Made by a program: the position numbers and the translations under genes | Notes under the pieces: model-generated | What the model saw: only the letters and a program-made list of their open reading frames with translations | The model's database searches: none | Told to the model about the DNA's origin: nothing | Source: Takakia lepidozioides | Taxonomy: Eukaryota > Streptophyta > Takakiopsida > Takakiales > Takakiaceae | Direction: 5' to 3' | DNA: 64,000 nucleotides | Assembly: GCA_030704615.1 (NCBI GenBank) | Contig: CM060731.1 | Span: 76,612,756 to 76,676,755 of the forward strand | Shown here: in pieces, positions 22,257 through 34,211 of the stretch | How the letters are laid out: each line of letters opens with the position of its first letter | Numbering within the stretch: position 1 is the stretch's first letter

Positions 22257-23655
22257 ACATATGTAGAAGAATGAGACTTATATATTCCCATGGATATGTA
22301 GGGAATATTTGGGAATGAAGTCTCTTCAACGGGACAACAAAAAAAGTACAAAACTTATATACGGGAACATTTTTTCAGATGATAAAAGATAATTTTATAA
22401 ACGGGAAAGTTTTTATATTATGTACTTCAAAGTTGATAAGATAGGTTGATTTGACAACCCTCATTCGCGGAAAATCTAAAGCTGTCTATGTACCAATAAA
22501 ATTTTGTTATTTCACCACGTAATCACCTGCGTAGAAACTTGGATATATTTTCAATGATGGGTGAAAGTTCCCCGAGCTCGAGTGTTGAGCTTCAGTGGCG
22601 CGAGCGTGGAGCTGCTTCACTCAATGATCACAGTTTGTTATCTCTATTGTCGTAGGCCTTCATCATCCCATTCTTTTTTAGATCGATGTAAGATCTTATG
22701 AAGTGTCATGTTTTACCCTTTTCTGCTATGTTCCATTTCCATTGTTCTGTTGTCTAAACTTTCCATTCCAGATTTTATTCTCCATAAGCTTAGAGAACTG
22801 TGCTTTCAGTTATTTTGTTTTGTTTGTGAGAACTTCTATGTCACTATTCATGCATATGTGTAGATGAGTTAGAATGATGAGTGGGGGTAAGAAAAAAAAG
22901 TGGGGTGTGACTGTACTTATAAGTGCAGCCATAAACCATGAGGGTTAAATGATTATATACCACTAAGTACATACTCCTAAATCTGTAAAATCATGGTTCT
23001 CGTCAGAAGTTGCATTATGCAATGGAAGAAGTGCTGGTACTCCCATAAATACTCTGTTGAGGGTATCAAGTGCCATATATTTATAGAATGTTGAACGACC
23101 AACAATTTTTTTTTCCATCACAAAACCTGCATGAACATAATAATCTATTTCCATCCACGTCTACATTTCTATCTTGTCTTTCCATAGAAGTATCAACATT
23201 ACTTCCACCAGCTTCTCATTGCCTTCCTGTTTGATTATCATCTTCATGTCTTCCCCTATTTGGCTAATCCTTCCCAAGGTTGACACCTCCATTTCTAACA
23301 AATTGAATATTTTCAGAACTATCGACAATATTCAAGCGATGTAATTGATAATATGTATCATCCCAGCGTAGTATATTTTATTCTCATGGTTTCATGGTAT
23401 GACGAATGTGGAAGATTTCAATGGGGTGATAGATAGTGGAAGATTACCTCATCGGCATGATGTCCGAAGGGATTTTACATGAAGTCCACCTCTTCATTTT
23501 AGAAATGAAGTTTCTGTTCAATCAGGACTAACTCTAAAACATAGTATCTTTTTCATATTATTCAGATGCAAGCAGATAAAATTTATACATAGTTCCCATT
23601 GAACTCCAAGATCTTATGAAGAGATTATTGGGGACACTGACAAGTACGAGCACCC
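22257..23655. other. No gene supported
   Basis: A/T-rich sequence with only short frames. A 63-residue frame on the minus strand (22963-23154) has no recognisable motif. Confidence 0.35.
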
Positions 23656-26600
23656 ATGAAATACAGACAGATGATTACAGGAGCAAGTCATCAAGGGAAT
23701 TACTTTGTCAAGCACCAGGGACTGGATTGGAGATTTAGACGGCTTACAAGTACCAACCTCCTTCAAACAATTTTCAAGTATTTACAGTTCATTGGGAATG
23801 GTCAATCCAATGAGATGGAAGTTATGTACTGGAACATCAGCTGTACCACATATTCCTTACCTCATGCAACCATCTCGGGAAGATATTTATGAAGGTCAGA
23901 ATATCCTTAAGTGTGGGTGTTTTACCAGTGGAACGACAAATAAAGCGTCATTAAAAAAAATTGTGAAAATTGTTGTGAAAAATGTGAGATCTGTGGAAGA
24001 GGAAGACAATATGCATTATCTTTTGATTACTTACCTTTCACTGTATGGAGCATTGTGTCAAAGTAGAACCCATTGCCATGAATTTCTTACAACGTGGACC
24101 GTCGTGGAGAAACATCATCTCAAGATCCCAAGTCACGGATTTTTAATAAAATCCGTGCGGATTTCGCCGTACAATGTATTTGAACTATATCCGTGGGATT
24201 GGACGTATCTTAATGGCACATAAGTGCCATCCATCACTGTAATGCGAAAGCCGTGTCATTGTAATGTTTGACGCAATAATATTAATTACACACGAAATCC
24301 GTGTGAGACGAAATCCGTGCGACAATTGCACGTTAGAGATGGAAGGCGGACAAAGCACGAATTGCACCCAATGCAGATTTAGTATCAATTTGGTATCACA
24401 TTAGAGCCTTGCAATGATTCCGTGTATTTTCAACACTCCTTAACTTTGCGACAAATAGTCGTGCGGAATCCATGCAATATGGTTCATTGACGATAGTCAT
24501 GTAGATTCAGAACCAAATTAGGGCTAGCAGTTGCTCAGGTTTTTGCCTCCTAGTTATCTGCTTACATCAGAAGAACAACCAGAAACTATTCTTTACTTGT
24601 CACAAAACATTTCGAGCGTTCCCTACAATTTATAAGTGTAAAGAAATGCTCGATGGGTGGGATTCCCAACAAAATGAATATATATTTTCTTGTCCCGATT
24701 GTTCAACATTGGTGAAAGGGAAAAGAAAACTAGTACAGGGTGATCCAAGAAATATTGCACTCATGGCTCACTGGGATGGATTCTAAGCTGTAAAACGATT
24801 GTGAAAGATAGTTGGACAGTTGAAGTTGTGGTTATGAGTGGTGGAAAACTATCCTCTTTGGGACTTATCCATGTTTTATTTATTCCCTACAAAAGCCAAA
24901 GAAAAAAATTAAATATGTCGAGTTTTTTTTTGGAGCCATTCATTAGGGAACTTCATACAACTTTTGTGGATGGATTTGAAGTTGAGTATGGATATCCATC
25001 AAAGTTGATTTCTCGACACCTTCCATAGTGTGAAGCAGGGGCTACAATTCGGTACTACTCTTCACACACATTATCCATTTTAAAGCTAAAGTAATTAAGT
25101 TTGATAGTTAACTAGTGAAACATTTCATTCTACTATGGAAATGGCCCATTTCAACTATTGAAATGATCATTCCAATAGTAAGATGGCTCATTTGAAATAT
25201 TAAAATGATATTTGATATTTTTTTGAGTTTTTCTTTTTAACTTGTGATGATATACTTGACTTTTGGGATCAATTTTTTGGATACATGATGAGGGCTTGTT
25301 TGATGCTTTTTACTGGTGATCACCCGGCGCAGTGTAAAGTTGGTGGCCTTAAGGATGGGGGCTATTCTGCTTGCAGGAGACATCATTATATGGCTGAAAA
25401 AGTTAACACTAGTGCGAGGGTTATTGTAGGTGCTTTAGTTGAGTATACAGAAAACCGAAGGCAAGTAACGTATCCACCACCGAAGAGGGCAATCGAGAAT
25501 ATGTACGATGGAATGGTGGAATTTAAACAAGCTTCAAATACACTGGAAAAGCAAAATGCAAGTAAAAATGAGGAATTCCTGGACCCTCCATCCTTTGGCG
25601 TTTATATGATTTGTACGGATTTAATATTTCAACAGATTTGGTGTTTGATGCAATGCACACTTTGGCCCTCTGTGTACTGAAGAAGTATACGGAATTGTTT
25701 ATTGGTGCTGTTGCAAAAACACCATCTGAAAAGGCAGAATTGGAGAATGCATTGAGTATAGCTACAATTGCTAGACCACAAAATTTGGGTTCAAGATGGC
25801 CACAATTTCCTACAACCCGTCGAGGATTTTGGAAGGCAGAAGAATATCAAAATTTTGTTATGTGGTGTCTCTCATACATACTAGATCATATGGGTATTAC
25901 AAAAGACTCAATCTTGGGTGGTTTGGGGTTGCTCTTTATTGAAGTATGTCGATTTTTTTATACACATACTAGAGAAGCAAGTTGGACAAAAGAAAGTTTG
26001 CAGGTGGCACGTACACTTCTCATTGCTTGGCGTGTGAGATCAGAGGGGTTTCGTATCCAATTCATCCACATTGGAGCATGTGACAGGTACTCTATTATGA
26101 CCTATTAATTTAAAGTTATATTATAAATTTGATATATTTATTATTTATTTGTCATATGTGGTGCAGGAAGTGGAGATATTTTGGATGACGTTATAAGACA
26201 TGGAAGTCATGATATGTACCAGTGGTGTTATGCATTCGAACGTGAAGTAAAGCATTATGTGAGTATTTCTACCAACCATAAGTTAAATGAAATTACGTAT
26301 ACCAAATTTCATGCTCGATCATGGTTCACCCATATTTTTATTCAACTATAAGAGGAAAAAGAGGCATTTTTTCAGAGTAGAGGGTAACTAGTTTTTCATA
26401 AGGCTTTGGTACAACCTTTTAATTGGAGGCAACATGAGGTAGAGGTGGGTTGTATGGAGTGGCATACACACTGTGTGATGGTAGTTTCATCGCAAGAGAA
26501 AGCCAGAATGATATGGAATTTGGTGAAAAATTTGACCAATTTCAAAGTACATGTCTGGAAATGATCCTAAAAAAAAACACACTGTCGGACGAAAACGGCC

Positions 26601-27204
26601 TCAAAGGATAAAACTGACGGAGGAAACAAAGTCATATTTAGAACAATATTGGAAAAATCGAGGAGTTCTCACTGATCACGATTGGAGTAGCTTTGACGAC
26701 AACATTGTATATTCGAAATTTTTATTACATAGGGGAAACAATTATAGAGTGGGAGACAATGTTGTGCTCAAACCAAAATGAGGAATTGTACATCATGATT
26801 GGGTATGGAAGGGCAAAATTACATCTTTTTTTAGACACGAATGTTCTAGTGAAATAAGTCTAGTGTTTTTTCAAGCTGAGTACTATAAGCAAGTTCTTTC
26901 ATCTGAAAATGGTGATAAAGTTTTGAATCACTATTTAACTTTAATGCATATTCTTCATCCAAAAGTTGGGAGATGGATTGGAGATGATATTCGACCAGTG
27001 GAACAGATTATGTACAAATTTATTATTTTTCCTATCTGTGGTAATGGGTATGAAAGAGGAGGACTAATTTCAGCATATGAGTTGAAAGATCCAACCCCGA
27101 GGTATCACTTGCTACAACCAGGGGAGCCCGGGTGTGTTCCTCCTTGGCTAGAGGTTTATGATATTCTACTTGTGAAGCACCCCCACTTGGAGTGCTGGAG
27201 ATGA
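23656..27204 (+). pseudogene. CACTA (En/Spm, TNP2-like) transposase relic
   Basis: Plus-strand segments in order match the layout of TNP2-type transposases. About 24600-24780 encodes a zinc-ribbon-like piece (IFSCPDCSTLVKGKRK) and ALMAHWDGF. 24801-25028 encodes SLGLIHVLFIPYKSQRKKLN and FLEPFIRELHTTFVDGFEV. 25285-25600 encodes LMLFTGDHPAQCKVGG and GYSACRRHHY. 25611-26108 encodes the post-catalytic domain (RPQNLGSRWPQFPTTRRGFW, EEYQNFVMWCLSYIL). Pieces at 26551-27200 (NYRVGDNVVLKPK, AEYYKQVL) look like the C-terminal region. Frames change at each step, some through likely introns. A 23705-24110 frame of unknown content precedes it. No terminal repeats were found. Confidence 0.6.
24134..24157. 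repeat. Perfect short hairpin CACGGATTTT
   Basis: CACGGATTTT, loop TAAT, AAAATCCGTG. The phrase AAATCCGTG recurs at about 24124-24320, suggesting a small repeat-rich insert in the CACTA relic. Confidence 0.6.
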
Positions 27205-28335
27205 TTTCCAATATGGTGTAGTGCTAATTTGAGCAACCAACAGAGGTAAATACAGATTGCTCTTCCAATATTGGGACTGTCGAAACTTTTCGTATATGTA
27301 TATTAACTGGAGTAGGTGTTAGGCCTTTTAAACGTTTAAAAACCTCCCATCCAATAGTTACATTGTCATTTGACTCTCTTATTACCATTCTCGTGGGGTT
27401 TCGTCCAGTGAAATTTAGACAAAATACTCCAATGTGGGAAGGAGGGGAAAAAAATAACACATTTTCATTTATGGGCCATGAAGCTGGCTGCACATATGAC
27501 AAACAACCCCAAGGCAGATCTACCACGAATAAGCCACACAAATGTGGGAAGGACAGGGGGTGGCCAACATGGTACCCAACATTGCAACTAAGTATTGCTA
27601 CCTCTCTCAAAACCAATTGTTCCCAGCCCCTTTTGCTAGGTCTGATAACGTCTACACCAGTGTTGTACTGGTATCAGATTATACTAAAAATCAATTGGCT
27701 GGTCTGATATATATAATGGTATTAGATTATAGGTTTGAATCGTATGGTATGCAATTTTCTTTTTGGTGATACCATCCCAATATATGCAAGTCCAAGGGTC
27801 AGGCCTTTGGGTAGCAAACAAGGGAATACCAATGGGTATTCTTAGAGCAAGGGGGGAGTCCTCGGAGGGTATTTAGGAGGACATGATGTGAAACTCTGGA
27901 GGAGATACAGGCTGCCCTTGAAGAGCAAGGCTGAGAACATAGCAAGCTATGTGACTCAGAGAATATTCCTTAGCAAGTGCCAAAAAGAGGATTCTAGGTT
28001 GGGTGGGTACCTTGCTCATACACTGTTGATGTAGAGACTGGTTTACTATAATAAGACAGGATTGTGACAAGCATCAAAGCAGGTGACTGTGATAGTCTAT
28101 CATCAGATATATAAAGGTTTTTTATACGGAGTCTAGGATGTTTCTGAGTCTAGGACCCATGAATACAAAGCCTTTGGAGGTGACAGATCCACGCTCTTTG
28201 CATGCAAAACCATTCACATGATATTCTAGTGTCAAGTTCAGAATCAAATTCGACAGGAGAAAAAAGAAGAACGGTAGCGGAAGGCGGAGCGGAGGGACCG
28301 CGAGGCTTTACGGTCACCCAGCCGAGAACTATTGT
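27205..28335. other. No gene supported
   Basis: Frames of 114-130 residues overlap on opposite strands (27224-27707) with no recognisable motif and no support from splice signals. I could not assign them. Confidence 0.35.
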
Positions 28336-28660
28336 TTGTATTCTTTAGTTGTGAAGGAGACTGTAGTTGGAACTGTTACACGAGTTTCATTTTGGCTAAA
28401 GGTGGCTGAACGATTTGTGGCATCTGCAGGGCCGGGAGAGGCTGTTTACCTAAGTTACAACCATCGGTTCATCTCTTCCTATCACACCTCGGACTGGGAG
28501 AAGTCTATGATAAACCCCTCCGACAGGTGAAGGTTTCTTGGCCTGGTGTTTTCTTAACTGCAAAGAGTTCCGCCATCAGTGGTAACCGACGGCGCTCTCG
28601 CACATATGCCTTGAATGTGAGCTGTTTGGGAAGCAACTCTGTATTATTGATGGATTAAAC
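28336..28660 (+). pseudogene. Gene fragment related to the one at 12.8-13.5 kb
   Basis: An open stretch at 28336-28530 (SLVVKETVVGTVTRVSFWLK, EAVYLSYNHRFISS) is followed after a stop by RTYALNVSCLGSNSVLLMD (to about 28660), which is the diverged counterpart of the C-terminal end at about 13500. The family is not recognised. Similarity of the flanks resumes around 30344, so about 1.7 kb of extra sequence lies between, mostly the repeats described next. Confidence 0.35.
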
Positions 28661-28750
28661 TATTGGCATATTCATTCATCACATGTAACACAATTAATGT
28701 TCTATAAGCTCCTATGGGTCTGAATGTTGGACAACGAAGTTTGAGATGAA

Positions 28751-29760
28751 CCACGCGCGATTACGCGTGGTAGTGTTATCAAATGTTATCAAAACAAGAT
28801 GACTTCATTATTAGTGGAGGCTGAAATAGATGAGGCTGGAGGAGTTTGTTGTGTACTCAATCCACACCGAAGATGTTGTCAGGTGGTCCGAAACGGATTG
28901 TGGAGGCATTCAAAAGTACCCCATAATATTTCAAGAGAACGAATTTTACGATGTTTGCATAATATGATGGGGACCAACTGACAGGGTCATCGTCTATGAC
29001 TGAATTCGGGATGCATAACACGTAATTCAATCACCCATGATGGTTGTTTCATTTGGTCCTAGACGAATTGTGGAAGCTTTGTAAATTCCATATCTTTAAA
29101 TGGATTGAAGTAATTTTGGCTGCTTCCAAAATCCCTTCCACAGGAACTGACAACATCCTCGTGGTTGATTGAAATCGGGTTCCACACCGTTCGTTTTGGT
29201 TTTCCATGGTGGTGGAGTTCGCGCAATCACGCGTGGTTCGAAAAGCGGACTTCATCGGCGTTCTGGAACTCCAGACGAGTGCCTCAGAGTAATATTATCT
29301 CAGCAGTACCACTTGTGATTGCTCGGTGAGGCTGTTTTGATGTATACGCAATCCATAACGAAGATGCCGTCCTTTAAGGCTCGGAGGATTATGCAGGCAT
29401 AATAAGTCACTTCAGGTCAGTTATAGAGAAGGAACTTAAGATATTTGCATAATCTGTCCTGAACTATATGACACCATCATCCTGGGTGATTGATTGATGT
29501 GTTTCATAACACACACTCAAATAATCCGGGGTGATGGTGTCACTTGGTCCTTTGGCGGATTGTGCAAGCATCTTAAATTCCCAGTCTTTAATTGGTTTGA
29601 AGTCATTCTCCCTGCTTGCATTTTAATCCAATCTTGAACAAATGACAATATCCTCGTGGTGTATTGTTTTGGTTTCAATAGCCTTCATTGTGGAGTTTCA
29701 TTATTGTTTTAAGGAATACAAATGGTTAACATCGCGCGATCACACGTGGTTCAAAGAGCT
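28751..29760. repeat. ~490-bp diverged tandem repeats with internal inverted arms
   Basis: The palindromic landmark CCACGCGCGATTACGCGTGG (28751-28770) has diverged partners near 29216 and 29731. A second landmark (ACTCAATCCACACCGAAGATG, about 28857) recurs near 29347. Inside a unit, CTCAATCCACACCGAAGATG and GACAACATCCTCGTGGTTGA (about 29145) are imperfect inverted copies. Thus each unit is itself a long imperfect inverted repeat. Confidence 0.55.
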
Positions 29761-30957
29761 GACATGTTCTGTAGTCCATCATTGGACATCAAAATGGTAT
29801 TACGAGGAGGCAAAATGTCAAAGTTGGAACGTCAATCTCCAACGTCTTTCTCATCGTTTTCATGTGGACGGAGAATCATCGGAGGAACACCGTCGCAAAC
29901 AATCTCAACAATCATATGTACTTATTTGGTTCACATATTTCATTGATTTGCCTTGCACGTTACGTAGTAACGACCTTCATAAGCTCAGCCGCGATTATGA
30001 ATATGACTAAGGCATAAGGCGCTCCAAGCATCCATCAGGCCGTGGGGCATGAAGCAAGTTATCACCCGCCACCCATGAAGCAAAATAATTTCCAAGTTCA
30101 ACCTCAAAACATGGCGTGGTTTAGTATATCATCCATTTTATCTCATTCAACTCTTACTAAACGTTGAATGAACAGTGGAAGTTATTTTATGAACCAAATA
30201 TAAACTGTTTTTTCTCCTGAAGTTTATATGTTTCTTCATTGCTCATATTATATATTAATAGACAAATAATTATTTATATTTGTACATTTATATTTAAAAT
30301 GATCCATATTAATTTATTTAAATGATTAAAAAAAATACATATTCAGTTATTTCTCATTATTTCTAGACCAAACTTAAGTCCAGATTTACTTAAAATTGGG
30401 TTATAAAGTAAATTAGTCGATCTTCCATTAAATTGGCATAGGGAAGGTGGAGCATTTTTTGCCCACAATATTAGAATTATGATATAATTGTTGGTTTACA
30501 TTTGATAATTTGTCAATTCTTTGTAAATTGACGTATTTCAAATTTAATAAAAATTTATCTCTTTCTAAAATAGATTTTCTACCATAATATAATACAATAA
30601 ATAAATTAAATCCAAGAGTAAATAATAAAAAAATTAATACCATTTTGGTATTTCTAATATATTTGTCTATTATGTAATGTAACATTCATCAATCCATCCA
30701 TTTAATGAATCCATCCATTCATCCATGTAATTATTACTACCATAAAAAAATTCCCATCTACATAATTAATCAATATTTCCCCTTTAAAACTTCCCATGTG
30801 GCCAACCTACAAGTAATTCCCAATTAGAACTCTACAAGTTCCCATACTAATTCCCATAAGAACAAGTTCCCTACTACAACCATTCAAGTAATGTACTATT
30901 TCCCCATGGAGACATCTCGGGGACATTAATACAAACCCCTTGTGGATGAGTTAATGC
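29761..30957. other. AT-rich stretch, no gene seen
   Basis: No open frame with recognisable content. The part at about 30344-30400 is a diverged copy of 13957-14016. A short CATCCATTCAT microsatellite lies near 30690-30725. Confidence 0.35.
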
Positions 30958-31280
30958 CACCTGCAAACAAGCCCGCCCCCAGCTGATGAGTAACTTGCAT
31001 GATCTGCAAGCCGCCCTTAAACGTAGGATCTATCCTGCAGCTGCCTCCAGTGTCCACACAATTCGGAGTCCACACAGCTGCCTCTAGTTGTATCCAAAAA
31101 TCCAATTTCTACCCAGGATCAGTCACCTTTCTGGGCTGGAACCCATGGTTGACTGAAGAGGTAGCAGGGAAATGTCGTGTGATCCCAGCCTGAACTCTTG
31201 GTAATTCACACTCAGGGCCTTACAATTTGCAAGTAATTTCTCAATCTTAGAACTTTTTGGACATTGTGAGGCAAAGTTAC
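30958..31280 (-). pseudogene. Gene fragment, copy 1 (second copy at 38.6 kb)
   Basis: About 300 bp closely match 38595-38876, including GCCACCTGCAAACAAGCCCG, GATCTGCAAGCCGCCC, CTGCAGCTGCCTCCAGTG and GAACCCATGGTTGACTGAAG. Read on the minus strand both encode EFRLGSDDIS-like and FEGGLQITQFSHQLEAG-like peptides. This copy has internal insertions and deletions and is interrupted downstream by the MITE at 31281. The parent gene is not recognised. Confidence 0.5.
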
Positions 31281-31645
31281 CAATGTTGGGCGGTTATTTG
31301 ATTTTTTTTTCATAACCGGCGGTTCCGGTTGCTTCAACTATTAGGAAACTATTAACCACGGTTGCGGTTATTAAATTTTTTATGGCTAAATATAACCTCA
31401 GCGGTTACGGTTACTTGCAAAAACCTCAAATAACCGGTGGTTTTCATCAAATAACCGCGGGTATTGGGTGGTTCTTTAAGAGGTTTTTTGCTCGGTTATT
31501 TGAATGCATAACCTCCGCCGGTTCCTAACTGGACCGGTTACTTCATTTTTTCACCTCCGCCGGTCATATATATATATAACCGGATAGGTAACTGCTAGAT
31601 AACTGCTGGGTATTAGAGAGAAATTCAAATAACCGCCCAACACTG
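31281..31645. mobile_element. 365-bp hAT MITE with perfect 8-bp target duplication
   Basis: Ends CAATGTTGGGCGGTTATTTG (31281-31300) and CAAATAACCGCCCAACACTG (31626-31645) are 20-bp inverted repeats with one mismatch. The 8-bp sequence AAAGTTAC lies immediately on both sides (31273-31280 and 31646-31653). The interior is packed with GGTTATTTG/CAAATAACC motifs and holds a (TA) run near 31567. The related fragment at 38.6 kb passes through the same position without the insert. Confidence 0.88.
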
Positions 31646-31834
31646 AAAGTTACCCGGTACCCACACATCTTCCATACTAGGGAGTAATGAAGAAGCCCTG
31701 AGCAAAAACCCTACAGGCATTCAAGAAATGTCTCATAAGATGAAATGGTTTGGAAAAGGAAGGCAAGATGTTCTAAAGTTGCTACCCGTCAAAATGAATC
31801 GGACATAAGTGCACAGATAATTCAATGAGGTACG

Positions 31835-32180
31835 ATGATGTCTAGGAACCCAATTTTAGATCTGCCTCAAATTTGAATTTTCCACTTTCTCATTTTAAGG
31901 GGGGGGGGGTCACACACGGGAGATCTCCCGTCCTCATTCTCCCATCCTCGTGCTAACAGTCTAAATTGAAATGTAAAGAAGTTGATGGACAGTCCATATG
32001 ATGTATGATGATTTCTTGACAACATATGTTAGATTGGCCTTTCTCAAATTTCCACTTTCTCCTTTTATGGGGAGATGGTATGATGGGAGGTCTCTAGTTC
32101 TCATTCTAATATGTTTCGTCGTGCTCCCCGTCGAAACTGTATTGGAAAGAAATGGAGAGTCAGTCCATCTCTGTACGACG
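31835..32180. repeat. Diverged ~170-bp direct duplication
   Basis: Blocks at about 31835-31995 and 32005-32175 share order and wording (GATGATGT..., CTCAAATTT, TTCCACTTTCTC, ATGGACAGTCCAT-like end). No coding frame is kept. The rest of 31654-33339 shows nothing assignable. Confidence 0.5.
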
Positions 32181-33339
32181 ACGTTATGGCTTTAGATGTT
32201 TGATGTGCATTTATCAGCCTGCATCATTTAGATGTTAGAGTATTGAACTCCAGTATAAATGTAATTCTTATCAATGTCAATGGAATATATCTTAATTAAT
32301 TGCACATTTAGGTCACTAGAGATCTCATGTCGATATGATTTGACTCTTGGATCGGGCAAACAAATGAATGGGTCTATCGCCATTGTCAAAGTCTGGGATA
32401 AGCCGAATTCGATCGAAGGTATTTGGGAATGTTGAGTTTGGAAATCAGGTGGAAAATTTGCGAGGTGCACAGAGTGTGAGATATTAAAAGATCTTATCCA
32501 TAAATTAGTCAGCGGAACTGAGGAGCAAAAAAAAACCAGAAGAAATTGGAGAGACACTTAAAGCATCAAGAGTCATGTCGCAGGTTTTACCAAAATTGGA
32601 GAATGAATCAACGATGATGGGTGAAGAATTTCTATGTATTATTCATGATAAGATGGATCACTCGAAGAGTGCCTTGCCATGGTGACGGTGTCTTGGCTCA
32701 GTTCTCGAATGAATTCTAATAAAATGATCCGAACTTTAGGATTGGATCTTTGGTTCGTTGTCTTCATGCACTTGAAAACCACGTCGATAGTCAAGAGAGA
32801 TTTTTGCCCGGGGAGATCACTCTTGTAAAATTTTGTTACCATCTGCGAACAAATGATATATAGTTGGGGGGTATTATTTGGTTTTAAAAAAAAAAAAAAA
32901 TTTATACCCTTACATTACATAATTTTGTAATACGGGTTTTTGGTAGACACAAAAAAAAAACAGTACAACACATGCACAACAAACAACAAATGCATGGTTA
33001 AATGCGAGCCCTGCCCTAACATAGCTATGAATTGGTTGTGAAATGATTGACATAATCCGAGAGTTTAAATGTTAGGGGAAATTGGTTTGTGGTCGGTCCA
33101 GCATGCTTCTTTTTTTCTAGACAAATAATGTTGTGTATGTGCATTAATCCATACTAGTGTGGTCTCTGCTGTTGAGCACATAATGTATTGTCATTTACAT
33201 ATTCCAAACAAACCCAATTTGCTATTTTTCATGAACTTTTAGTGACAAAAAGTACAAAACAAAATAAACTACCTTACTTAAGATATTGATATTACCTAAT
33301 TAAAAATTATAAGTTGTCATAGATTCTTTAAATGTAAGA

Positions 33340-34211
33340 CGGAAGTGGTGTAGCTGCGATCTGGCCTTATGTTAAGGCCCTCTACCTTCACTGGAAACCC
33401 ATAATTCTTTTAACCACATATATTCTCCTAAATTACAACCCAGTATCCAAGTCACGAGCCATTACCTGCCCTGTTTATGAAACCCTCATAGCTTCCTCTC
33501 TGTGGCATTTATGGAAAGCAAGATGTAAGTTCACGTTTTTCAATCAGACATCTACGATCTCTTCCCTGCTTTCAAGTATTTTCTATGATCTGCAAACTGA
33601 AGCCCGGAAAGCTTGGGCAAAAACATGTACAGATATCGCCAGAAACGGGAGGAATGCGGACGCGATCCATGCAACTTTCCAGAACTCCTGGGGTCGCCAA
33701 GGGTTCATCTGTTACTCCCCTTTGCAGGCGCGATGCCTTTGGACCGAGCTTCCTCCAACACTTTGGCGAGACCACGGAACCCCCCTGCACTCTGTCCCTT
33801 GAGTTTGAACGCAAAGTGAACTGGAAACACCTCAAGCCCTCCACGAAAGCCTCCAAACTCAACTATAGATAGTTAATCTACAGTTGTTTTTAGAAAGGTC
33901 AAACCTTTCGTCACTATCTCTTGTTTTCCCTTCCATTATTGTCTGCTCCCTTTCACCTATGCAAGATGGTGGAGTCTTAGACATCAAGTGGTCTTCTCGT
34001 GACGCGGTCCCTGGAGGTCCTCCCCTCAAGTGAGGATGTCGGGTCCCAACTACACTCACTACAATGTGTGTGCCTCATGGCGCTTTAGGGATATATTTTT
34101 TTTTTCCCGAATAATCCCAAATAAATGTATGGGCTGGTCCCAACCAATAAATTGATGGAATAAAGTATTCAGGGATTCAATCCCCTGTTGGAAAAAATAA
34201 AAAAATAAAAT
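33340..34211 (+). mobile_element. 5'-truncated LINE copy (same family as the 50-59 kb LINE)
   Basis: From about 33345 the plus strand encodes the end of a LINE ORF2: WPYVKALYLHWKPI, TYILLNYNPVSKSR, SLWHLWKARCKFTFF, IFYDLQTEARKAWAKTCTDI. This matches, residue by residue in spacing, the end of the large LINE (VWNAVKGLYKDWNP, LWHIWKAHCAWSF, IFWDLQIEARKAWIKLCVDI). The 3' UTRs also correspond (ACAATGTGTGTGCCTCATGG against ACAGTGTGTGTGCCTACATGG, about 34060). An A-rich tail ends near 34210. 5' truncation is usual for LINE copies. Confidence 0.75.

Noticed and set aside
27224-27707. Overlapping 130- and 114-residue frames on opposite strands
   Set aside because: Neither has recognisable motifs or splice support; one must be a shadow and I cannot tell that the other is real.
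32228-32842. Minus-strand frames of 67-109 residues
   Set aside because: No motif, A/T-rich surroundings, no counterpart elsewhere in the window.
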